Below are positions 22,601-34,600 of a DNA stretch of 64,000 nt, in pieces. The position numbers were made by a program, and so were the translations under genes. A model generated the notes under the pieces. That model was not told the DNA's origin. It ran no database searches and saw nothing but the letters and a program-made list of their open reading frames with translations. Positions within the stretch are counted from its first letter, which is position 1; every line of letters begins with the position of its first letter. Source of the stretch: Rhipicephalus microplus (taxonomy: Eukaryota; Arthropoda; Arachnida; Ixodida; Ixodidae); NCBI RefSeq assembly GCF_043290135.1, contig NC_134704.1:23465501-23529500 (forward strand). Direction: 5' to 3'.

Positions 22601-25600
22601 GCCTATTAATGAGGATATAAGGCTGACTGAATTACAGTAAAACATTGTTTTAACAAAGGGGAATATAACAAACTAATAGATATAACGAAGCAATTGCGAT
22701 TCTTCTTGAAATTCTAATAGACGCCCATGTATTTAAAACCTCGTTTTAACAAAGCAAAAATTTCTTTGCAATGGATATAACGAACCATTCTTCGTCTGCA
22801 ATGAACATTTACTGATCATTTTGGTATACGTCAATTCAATATCTTATAGCACGCGACGATTTACTTCTCATCGTGGCTGCGGTAGTTCAAAACTCGCGCC
22901 CTGCTCTGACCTGGAGCCGCCTGCGTCCTGCCAACACGCCTGTGGGAGCGAGTCTCTCTGCCTCCCCTTTCGTCAGGAACTAATGGACTCGCCTGCGCAG
23001 CAACTCACGCGAGCGTGCGCGTCAGCTGTCCTCCCCTCTCCTGTAGAACTCGTTGACCGGTCCGCACATCTGACCTCCTCCTCCCCTTCAGCACGGCGCT
23101 TGGGCCTCGCATGCCGCCCGGGCGGTAAAGATTGTGGGTGTCTTCCATGTCATTTGCTGTGGAAGAGCAACACCACCTCTATCGGTTTCTGCCGCTAGAC
23201 ACGAGTTGGACAACGGCAGCGGCAAACTTAAGCGCAAAAATAAACATTCGAGTAGAAGTCGGCAATGTTAAAAGCCCTCGAGTCTGGCGTCAAGAAAAAA
23301 AAAAAAAAAAGTGGCCAAAGGTTTCGGCGATGTCGCTGGGTGCCATGGGCGACCAGGCCCCTGACGTCGTCGTACGCTCTCCTTGACGCCGGCGTTGTGC
23401 CTGACTGTGACACTTTCAGCATATACGTTGGTGCCGATGCTGACGTGGTGACAACCGAAGTTTTGGCAGATGCGGAAATTTTGCCCGCGGTGACGAACCT
23501 GCATGACAACAGTGACGAATGTGTTGACACCCTGAGCCTAATGTTGACGAACCCGACATACCGACACCCACGCGAGTGCTAGATGCGACAGAACTGCTGT
23601 GCTGCTTCTTTGGTGCTTACGATGACGGCGAGGACGAACTCAAAATAGCTACTGCAGCTGGAAAAGCAGACATAAAGCGGTAATAAAGTGCATTGTTCTT
23701 TGTTATTTTGCTGTTTATTACTTTTTGACGGCCGTTTTTCTTTGCACGGCGGGTTGCTGTAATATTCGTTGGCATGTACGTTCTCTTTTGTTGGCTAATT
23801 GTCAATAGAAATGGATATTGGCTATAACGAACTAATGGTTATAATGAAGTAATTACGACTCCCCCTTCGACTTTGTTATAACAAGGGTTGACTGTAGAAA
23901 GTTTGCTTGTCAAGAAAGATCAGACATACCTCTGAAACTGGAAGATTGTGTGCTTCTAATTTTGGAGGCCACACAACTAGCCATTGCTAGTTGTGTGGCC
24001 TCCAAAACGACGTAGCCAACAAAAAGTCTAACATGGTGGCTTTCGAAATCAAGCTGCACAGCTCAAAACCGATTACCATAATTACTCGAATCTAACGCGC
24101 ACCTTTTTTTCCGGTTAAGCGAGTTCATAAATCGCATGCGCGTTAGAATTGAGTACGAAAAAAAAAAATGAATATGGTCATTCTATTGCCATCGGCATTT
24201 CCAAAATGGCCGCCCCCTACGTGCGTCGGCATGGCGCGTCGGCCATTTCTGCCTATGTGTTTCCCATGTGCGGCACTCGTACGTGTGCTGAGGAGTTCGT
24301 CATCTTGTAGTGCATTAGCATCGACGGCATGGAAGGGCCGACTCCAAAAACTCGAGTGCACCACGATGCTGCTTTTAAAAGAACAGTCATCGCGTGTGCA
24401 GAAACGGACGGAAATCGGGCCGCATCCTGGTCGTTCGGAGTTCCCGAAACGTGCGTGCGGGACTGGCGGAAACAAAAGCAGAAGATTGTCGACAGCAAAG
24501 CTTCACACAAAGGCTTCAGTGAACCACAGCAGGGTCGGTTTCCGCAAATTAAAGAGCTGCTCGGCGAGTATGTGCTTGAGCAGCAAGCGGCGCAGCAGCT
24601 CGTGACGACAGAACTCCAAGCGCAGGCTACGCAATTAGCCTTAGTACAAGGTCTACGGCTAATTAGAACAAGGTCTAAGGAATGCGGAGCCAGTTTAAAG
24701 CGAGCAGGTACTGGCTAACTAACTTTATGAAGAGAAAAGGCTTTTCCCTCCGAAGGGGAATGGGCATATGTGAAAAGTTTTGCGGAGGAGTACGATGAAA
24801 TGCTTCACAGTTTTCAGAGGTTCGTCCTAAACTTGCGGCACAACAACGGCTACCTGCTTGGGCAAATCGGGAATGCCGATCAGACGCCTCTTTACTTCGA
24901 CATGCCTGGCACCACAACCGTCGAGAAGAAGGGGGCGAAGCAAGTTTGCGTGCTGACATCGGTCCACGGTAAAACTACAGTGACGGCAATGCTCTGTTAC
25001 ACGTCAGATGGGCACAAGTTTCGCCCGTACCTCATATTTAAATGGAAGACGCTCCCGAAAGGAGTCGTTTTTTCGAGTGGTGTGATCGCGCGGGCCAGCG
25101 AGAAAAATGGGTGCGCGTTGCAATCGATGTCTTACTTTTTTTTTTTTTGTCGTGGAAATCGGGTGCGCGTTACAATCGAGGGCGCGGTAGAATCGAGTAA
25201 ATACGGTACTTAGTCTGAAGAAGCGAACTTCGAAACATAAATTCGTCCGAAAAATCGGTCGCAAAATGAATAGTGCAATGGGAACCTTGACGGTGCATCA
25301 GTGAACTCTGGAATATCCAACAGGTCAGAATTTTTCAAGTCTGAAAATTTTATTGGCAACTGTATACAAATATTTGACAGAAATGGCTTCATGGCAAACC
25401 TTTGCAGCTATGTCAGGAAGCTGGCTTTGGGGCTATAAGCAAGAATTATGTTTATAAAATTACCATGAGTTATTACTGAGCGGGTGGATAATATGTGAGA
25501 AAATATGTAGTACTGAAGTAGTCTTGACAATGGTCCAGAGCTAGTAGTTTGGTACTTGTCTCGAATTGGTAATGTGTAACATGCAGCCACAGGTAGCACC

Positions 25601-28600
25601 TAATCTCTGAAATCATAAGGTTCAATGCGTTCAATGCATCTGCGCCATTCTGCAGATGTTTACGTTTTTCCCTTTCTACCAGTATTAGAAATTGAAAGAT
25701 TTGCTAGCCATTTCTGATGCTCCTGCTTTTTTTACTGTGAAACTTTTTAACTGTGAAAACTAATTATATATTTGAAATCAGCATAAAAAGTTCCATAAAC
25801 AGCTCAAGTTTCATTGCTCTAGGGTGAATATTTAAAAAAAAGTGTCTTTGAGTAGCTTCTCCCCTTAAAGGCAACGTCTGCGTGTGGAAGTTCGTCGCAC
25901 AAGCTGTTCACTCTAGGCGAGACGGCCATCTCTGCATCCAGTATGAAGCTTGCGTGGTGAAAACAGTTCCGAAAGGTCTGTTTCGTAACCACCTTCCACG
26001 AGTCTGCAAGCATGCCGAAGGCAGATCATAGGTGGACAGCGTAGCTTTTTACGCTGCCGGAGCACAGGCTGTATAGCATCATTTGGCTGTGGCCACAGGT
26101 TTGACTAAGCTACGACTGGCATTGGATTGGCGTGCGCTGGATCGTGGCGTTTGCGGTTTCGAGGGTACGGCAGCTGTGACACGGTAGGTTCGATGGTACG
26201 AAAACAACTGAAATGGCGGCGTCGATAGTGACTTTGAGTCTGTGTTTAGCGGTATAAAGTCTGCAAAATTTGATGGCGAAAGCTATAAACGTCTGGAATT
26301 TCTGACTTTAGTCTGAGTAGTCTGACGTCGACTGTACTCCTTTTGGTTCATCTCGAATACTTCAAAGTTTTCAAAATTTTAAATTCTATTCAAAGCAAAT
26401 TCGAATACTATAATATTCATTCGAATATTTGAAGCATTCGAATATTCGCACAAGCCTACTGCTTTGCAATACAAAGAATAGCTTTTTGAGCATTCCGAAA
26501 CTGTTTAGCAGTTTTAGATAGCTCACGGGAAGGCTAAAATGTTTGCTTTCGCACCGAGCTATTTTTTTTTTCTTTAGTTATTGGTATTGCCATTAATAAA
26601 GTTGTCATTGTGTGCAGGTGCCAAGACTACGTCAGTGAATGTGCTTCCGTTGTCGGCAGGCAGCCAGCTCAATTCCGTCTCTTCGCCGAGTGGTGTCAAG
26701 ATGATCGTGGTCTCGTCGGCAGGCCTGACGGGCCAGCAAGCATTTACATTGCTTACTACAGCTGCTGGTTCTCGTGAGTGCCAAACACGGTTTCTCTGCG
26801 TTACTGCCACCCGGTGCTGGGCTGTGAGCTTGAGCCTTTTGCAAGTCAATCTGCAAAAGTCCTCAAGACTAGCTTGAGAACTCTTCTAAGGTGTTTTGAG
26901 TGAGCTTGTGCAGGGACTATGGCATCGTGAATGAAATTTTCGACTAAAATTTTCACAGGGATACCTTGATTCTAAAAACAAATTATAAAAATTTTGTGCC
27001 CTGTATACCATTTACAAAAGGGATTTCAGTGCTCTAATGTTGCATTCAAGAAGGGAAACGGGACAGTTCGTGTTTGTGAAAAAACCAGTCAAATCGTTGC
27101 TGTTACGTGACAGCGGAGATTGCTTTGTGATGATGATGATTCTGAAGCAGACTAGTGTCTTGAGCGTTCTCTCTATTTTCAGTCGCCACTGTTTCTGCTT
27201 CCTGGATACTTCGCCTAAAAATCTGTTACCGTCAAAAGGGTTGTGTGTATAGGTGTTTTTTAGCAGACTTTTTTAAAACAACTGTGGTTTACCTGCATTC
27301 ATGTCTCCGCAATTTCTACGAATATTAAACATCACATTTCGGCTAGTGCATCGTTGTGATGTGTTAGATTCGAGTGTCTATGTATTCTTTTTTTTGTGTG
27401 CTGTATGTAGCTCTTGAGGCAGAGAACACAGGCGCTTTAAAAAGGAGGTTACACTGCAGGTTACACTGCAGATAGAACTTCTTTATTTTTTAAGATGAAA
27501 CTTTCAGGGCATGAATGAAACACGAGAACAAGAGGAACTGTGAAATTTCATGAATATGTGTTTATTAGCAGCAGAGTTACCGAGATTTAAGTACCGCATT
27601 TAGTTGCATAATTTGTACACTCCTAATATTTAGCCAGCATTACTAAAAAAGGAAATACTCGCATATTTTGCTCTTCCTGACCCTCCTGAGCCAACTCTCC
27701 GACGCGCGCACGAGGCAGATTCGGACCTTTGAATACATTGGACAGACGCGCCTCACTGAGTAGGCGAGTGCGGTCATGGAACTGAAACTGAAGGGCTGTT
27801 GCTGTCACAGCTAATGTGTGCTGTACTAATGCACGTGTGCGCTTCTATTGCAGGGCCTGGTTTGACGCAGCTGACGAGCAGCAGTTCTCCCATCACGATC
27901 ACCATGCCAGCTGGTCGGGGCCGGGGTGCAGCTGCTGGTGGGGGGCAGATTGTAGCATTGCCTGCGCAAGGATTGTTGCCCAGTGGGGGAGCCATCACAA
28001 TCCAGGCCAAGCCAGGTGTGAGCCCTGCTCAGAAGGTGCTCACCATCATGACGACAACCAGTTCGAACACTCGGCCGTCTGCCCCACTCACTGTTGTTAC
28101 TCAGGTGCCTGGATTTGGCTTCGCTGTATTTAGACTACATCATTTTTTGCTTTTATCTTGCCATGTGCCGCCTGCGGCATGCATGCTGTGGCAGGGTGTC
28201 AGAAAGTAGTGTCCAAGGATGAAATTCTGGCTTCCTATCAATGTTTTTTTTTAGGGGGGACACGGGTCATCGTTTGTAGCTTTTTAGTTTTTTGATTTAA
28301 GTTGGTGAAATTTGGCCTGCACACTATAAATCACATTAACAAGATGAATGAAAATTTTTGTGAAGATATGTTTTCTAGTTACCATTTTATGAAAAATTTT
28401 CAAGCTCCTCCCTCGTGGACAGTCTGGCGAAGTGATGAAACCTGCTAAAGTGCTGGAACAACTTTGTATATGTGCTTGTACCCGAAGACAGTGCCAGATT
28501 TTTTTATTGCCCTAAAAATTTTCTTTAAGGGGAGACGCTCCTCGAAAAAGTTTTTTTTTTATTTCTAGTAATAGAGACTTGAAAAGTTTGTTATTAGTAT

Positions 28601-31600
28601 AGTTTTTCATGCAGATTTCAAATATGCAATCATTTTTTGTGTAGCTGCTATAATTATTGAGTTATGCTATAAACAATAGCAAAAAGTTACATTTTTTGCG
28701 GGCACTCTTTTATGTACTAAACTTTCAGTAAAAGCACTGTGTCTGATCTTATTTGACTCTTGGTAGATTGAAAAGTGCAAATATCTATATAGATATGTCA
28801 CAGAAATATTAGAACCAAGAAAAAAAAATTGTATTGAATGACTTATTATTTTCAATCTCCCTTGAAACAATAAGCTAATATTTTCACAACTAATGCTGGT
28901 AGGCATTGCAATTTAGAGTATATATTTGCATTCTGCATGTGTTGAAGAATATGTGTGCCAAGTTTCGTTACTATACAATGAATATAAGTTTCTAAAAGGC
29001 TGCCCGGAAAACGTGAAACTGTCAGAAAAAATGAAAATGAGAAAAACAAGTTTGAAAGTTCGCAAAGTTGGCATTTATTAGGAAATCATTCTTTTTGCAT
29101 CAAATTGGGGCACAATGAAAAGTACCTTGCCTTGAATGCACTGCAAGTGTCTAGAAGTCCCCTGCACCATAGCTTGGTCCTTCACGGCTCTTGCGGTCAG
29201 TGTCCTCAACACGAGCTCTCTTCGCTGTGTTGCGACGGTGTGCCCTCGCTTCTGCAGTTTGCTTCAGGTTCATCTTCCTGATGCGCATGACGTCACAGTG
29301 GTCACCATGTGTGGCCAGATCTTGTGAGGGGAGAATTCCAATGCCTTCGAGCACTTCTTCAAAGCCCCTGTGGCCTTTGTTGTACCAGAGTACAGCAAGA
29401 GCGGTGGCTGTCTCCACAGTTGTTCTGGAGGCGAACTTTGTTTTTGGACATAGCAGCCATATCTTGCTGTTCAGCGATTCGGCTGCATTCTGTGTCTTGC
29501 CATGAAGGCACCGAATAAGGAGTTTCTCCTCTGTAAGGCGCTTGTAGATAGGCATAATTGCCAATCCTTGAGCCTTCGTCAACAGTAGGGTGTGGCGTGG
29601 TGCAGGCTCCCCCAGTGCTTCCGCACGCTTGTGCTTGCACCACGAATTTGGTTCCGCGGGGCAAAAGTTGTGGCTACTGGCACCATCACTGGAGAAGCAA
29701 TGAAAATACGATGCCCATATGGCAGTGTACATATTTCGGACACTGTCCTTGTTGCTCGTGATGGCGATCTTGTAATATGTTTGTAGTTTTATTATTGTCG
29801 CATCTTTCAGTTTTTCGCCTCGTGGCAGTGGCGTTGCCAATTTCCGTAGGGCAGTTCCCAAGCGCTTTGCAACGTGGTTCGTGCACTCTTCTTTGTCAAT
29901 GGGGGTGTCACAGTATACATTTGCCTCGCAGACTGCAGTGTAGGCCTTGCTGTCACCATCACTTAGGAAGCTGGTGAATCGCAGTGGAGTTTCATAAGAC
30001 AAGGTCCTCTGCCATATATTGACAGCTGCCGCAGGTTCCATTGCATGGGATGAGCAGTCAGTGTTTTTTTGGCAAACTGGAAGATGAAAAGCTTGCCATA
30101 TCTCTTCATCCTCCCCAAGGTCCCTGTGTATACTGCAAGCATGGCAGTAGTTCGAAAGAACTTCAAAATCGAGGCAGAGCCCCGTGTCCAGGGACACGAC
30201 TGTGCCCACTCCATTGTGGCTTTTATGACCTCTTTTCTGCCAGGTGCCATCAAACATGACTGGCACATCTCTGCCGCCGACTGCGTCCTTCGTGATGTTT
30301 CATGCCTGGTGCAAGTTTTTGCTCACTGCCGTCATCGCCGCACCATCTGCAAATGCCGTTGAATGTCTTGTGATGCATCGGGCTCGGAAGACCGAGAATC
30401 GCACAAAATCGTGAAAGTTGGTCGTGGCCTGCGCCTATAGCGCGTGCTGCCAGAACTGCCTTCACGTTTACAGCAAAGCTGTCACGCGAGCTGCCGCTGT
30501 CAAAACGAGCGCTCGTTCCTTGGTCCCCGGCCGAAGCAGTACGTCTCGACGTGTGCGTGAACGAAAGTGCAGATTCAGGGCAATCAGAATTTTGACAGCA
30601 CAGTTCGAGGAATGCCGAAAGTCCTTTGCGCTTTCCAGCTGCCTCTCGCACGCCGAGCTTCCGTTCGCGGCAGGTTGGGCATTGCGCACCTGCCACAAGT
30701 GCCGTCAGCGCATCGATTTCGCAAAGCAGCATGTTCGCAGTAGCAGCATCTACCGGTCTACGTTCACTCTCGACCGCCTATCCGAAGTCGGAGCGTCGGG
30801 GCGTTGGTCGGGGGCGACATCGTCGTTCGCTGTCGCTTTGCGAAGCGTCTGACGCCGTTTCCCTCGATACTTGTGGCGAGTTCTGAACTTTCGATTATCT
30901 GAACTGCACTTCTTCGGGCTGGCCATGACGCAAAAATGCAGAGAAACGCAGAAAAACTCGATCGCGACGTCCGAGGCTTCGCTCTTTTGCCGGAGAGATT
31001 GGAGGGGGAGGAGCGTGGAGCGCACCGCCGTCCAATGGCGGCCTCGCGCTGTGTACCGCGATATTCAAAACGCGTGACGTACGCGTTGTTTTTCTCGTTT
31101 TTTGTTTATTCTGCGTGAAGGCACGAGACTGGCTACTAGTGGATTATGAAGGATACGGCCTTCGCAGCATGCGTGCACGATTGCAAATGGCGGCCAACGC
31201 GTCGTTTTCGCGACAGGACGACGCGAACTTAGCCGTTTTTTGCGACTTTCGCGCATTTCTCGCGTCCCCGCTGCCCACTTGGAAGCACTTTTTGATAATT
31301 TCTCGTGCGAATTTCAGCTTGATATTTTCAGAAGTAATAGATTATAGTCCAAGGATGCCAATACAGCTGGAAAAAAAAAAGCGAAAATTTTCTGGAAAAT
31401 CGCGACTTTTCGACCCGCGTCTCCCCTTAAACAACATTAGTTGCATGTGCTTCAGCAAGCTGTGCTATTCAGTAATTGTGAAAATAAAACAAAAATGAAA
31501 GACTGTCTTCAAGTATGGGACCGTCAATGAGTGGAAATCGATCCAGCTATAGTCTGGCAATGCTTTCCACGAGCAATGCGGTTGTGGTCAAAAAAAACAA

Positions 31601-34600
31601 AAAAAAGGCGGGGGGAAGCTCACAAAGTTCTTTTTAAAAAGGTTGCACCATTATTAAATTGAAATGCAAACACCCTGAGGCTATAGTATTTGTACCCCCC
31701 CCCCCCCCCCCCTTCTTCTTGGACCTTTGTTTTTTGTGTGGTTCACTTATGCGTGCTTTCTAGAGACGCAGCCGATCTTTCTTGAGCCCTTTGTCGGGCA
31801 ATGAAACCAGCACCGACACCCGATGTGTGTATGTAGTGTGTAGTATCTGAATGTCTGTGGTGAGCAGATTTGGTGCAATAAGGTTATACTGTACTGAGAG
31901 TCCACTGTATTCGAAATTATTCAGCCAAATCACTATTTGCCCATTCCTACCCAATATCCTGTGATGGTGAAGCCCCAGTAATTTAGTTGGAGGTTGTGAG
32001 TGCATCCTTTAGCAGATTGTTGCCCACTTCAGGATGGTGCGTAGGTCCCCTATGCAGTATCCTCACCGTGAGGGCCTTTAAGGTCCGCCTCGGTGAAACA
32101 GTGGCGTGGGTGCTCGGCTGCTGACCCGAAGGTCGCCGGTTCGATCCCAGCCATAGCAGTTGCATTTCGGTGGAGGGGAAACGGTAGAGGCCATTGTACT
32201 GTGTAACGTCGGTGCACGTTTTCAAATTTCCGGAGCCCTCCACAACCCCGTCTCATTATGTTATTGTGGTTTTCGGACGTCAAACCCCAGATAATAAATA
32301 ATAAGGGCCTTTATAGGGGTAACTTGATTAAATTAGTAAATAAATAGAGCCCATTGTTTAGTGACATTCTGCTTGCTTCCAGGCGCTGAGTGGAAGTCTG
32401 TCGGCCGCTGGTGGTAAGGTGATGTTGATGGCAGCTGCTGGACAGCCAGATTCTGCCGGTGGTGGAGTCACCTACACGACATTGCCGTCTTCAGCTCTTG
32501 TCCAGGCGGCTGGTGAGTTTTGACTCTAGTATTGGAAGTACCACATGTTCTTGCATACTATTCGTGGATAACTTTTTTTTTTTTTCACACTGTCAATGTC
32601 GAGAAGAAAAATACGTATTTGAGTCTGCAAAGGTGGCTTCCAGGCACTCATTCACAGCTCTAGAAAAAAGCTAGCTTTGCAGCAATACATGTGGATCATT
32701 TTTGGAAACTTTCCTGCAAATCGTCATAATGTGAAGCTTATAGACAAGAAATTCTGGTATCTTTTGCCTGTCTCTGGTGGCATCCACATGGCACAATGGA
32801 GTCCCTCACTATTAAATATGCTTATCCATTTGTTTGTTTTAAATGCTGATCTCTAAGTTCTGTAATGATAACAATGTTAGGTATGACACTTAGTTTATTG
32901 TGGTCATTACTCTAATTTACAGTGGACTCCCTATAAATGAAACTCGCTTAAGGGGGGACACAGGTTTTAGAAGGCCAAAAATCGCAAAAAGGTCGACTTT
33001 TTGAAGTTGACATTTTCGGAATCTGTACCTCATTTTGCACCTATCTGAGAAGTTTCTAGCTTCTGGCGTCATTATTTCTGGCGCAAAATCAATTCATAAC
33101 ATCCCTGTGAGATAAATGTGAGCGCGAATTGACGCTAAAATTGCGCTTTTTCCCCGCCGAACTGTTGCCGTTGCACATGAGCTATCGTGTTCATCTTGGT
33201 CGTGTTTGGAAGGGTCGTTCTTCATTTTCAATTTCCCGCCACCGCTGGCTCGCCTTGCTCATTAATTTTTCAGCAAAAATGCATCATCGAGAAGCACTAT
33301 CACGCGATTCTAATGGCTGCTTGGGGCACGTGACAAAACCTAGGCATCCAATTGGCCAAGTGCGTTTCCGGCATCTGCTTCACGATCGTGACGCGCACGG
33401 ATATGCGCCATTCTGTCATGGTGCTGCTGTCTGCCTGCGGCAGACAGCAGTAGTTGTGTGTTACAGTAATTTGTGAAGCGGGTGTGGCGATCGTTTGTTG
33501 GCTGTGAAGTTCAGGAAGAGCCCCGCTATGGCTCAGGACAACAAGAATAACGAACTCGCCGCAGTCAACGGCGTTCGCCGAGTCACTGGTGTTGGCCTAA
33601 CTCACGTACGAGCCCATTGGTTGCCAACAACGTTACTGAGGGCAGCTTTGTTTTACAGTAAAGCCTCATCAGTTAGAAGATGGCAAGTAAAAAGCAGAAG
33701 TGAAGCTACAAGAGATATCAATCTTTGTAGTGACGGGACGGAAGTGCAGTCTTATCGCCTAACGTGCTGATGCCGCGATTCCCCTTGCCTGACAAAAGGA
33801 CCTTGAACTGCGCGATGGATCGTCAAGAATGGAGTACGTCCCGCATCGACGAACAACAGAAATTCAATTCGTTCCCGGTGAACGTGCTCGCCGACCGCGC
33901 AATGGAGGCTACTGGCAACAGGTAGACTGCTTTTAACGACGTGTTCGCAACGTTGTCGCGGTCTTTACTTAAAAATGCGGCAGTCTTTTGTGAAAAGGAA
34001 ACTTAACACCTCGGCACTCATGTAGCCTCGAAATTGATCAGCGAGGGAGCAAGTTTGGTTTGCGACATCTACGGGTAACTCATTCTGAACAAGCCAGAAA
34101 ACATCGCCGTGTAATTCAAAGGATCAAGGATGACGTGTGCACATTCGTCGCACATCGCCGTCACTACAGACACCGAACTGATAAGCGGCCTTGTGGCAGA
34201 CGAGCACACGGCGACAAATTGCTACAAGACTAGAAGAAACTACACGGTCGTGCAAACAATCCTATTACATTCTAGGTGCATATTAACTGACTAAAAGTAC
34301 CGTATAAACCGGACTATGGCTCGAGTGGGAACATTGGTCGATCCCTATGTTCAGGTCACCGAAAAAAAAAAAAAACAACCCAAAACTGCCTAACCACATT
34401 TATTTGCGAATTAGGCACACCGCACCCCGATCGTCGAAGCTCCCCTCAACCACCATCGCCACTGCTTCTATTCGTCCGACCAAGCACCACTGTCTTCCGA
34501 AGAAGAGAGTTTGTCGCTGGCCGCCTCTCACAGTGCGTCGTCCTCCGTGCCATCCAGCGAGTTGCTGATGCAACAATTCTTGAAAGCCTTTTTCACCATA

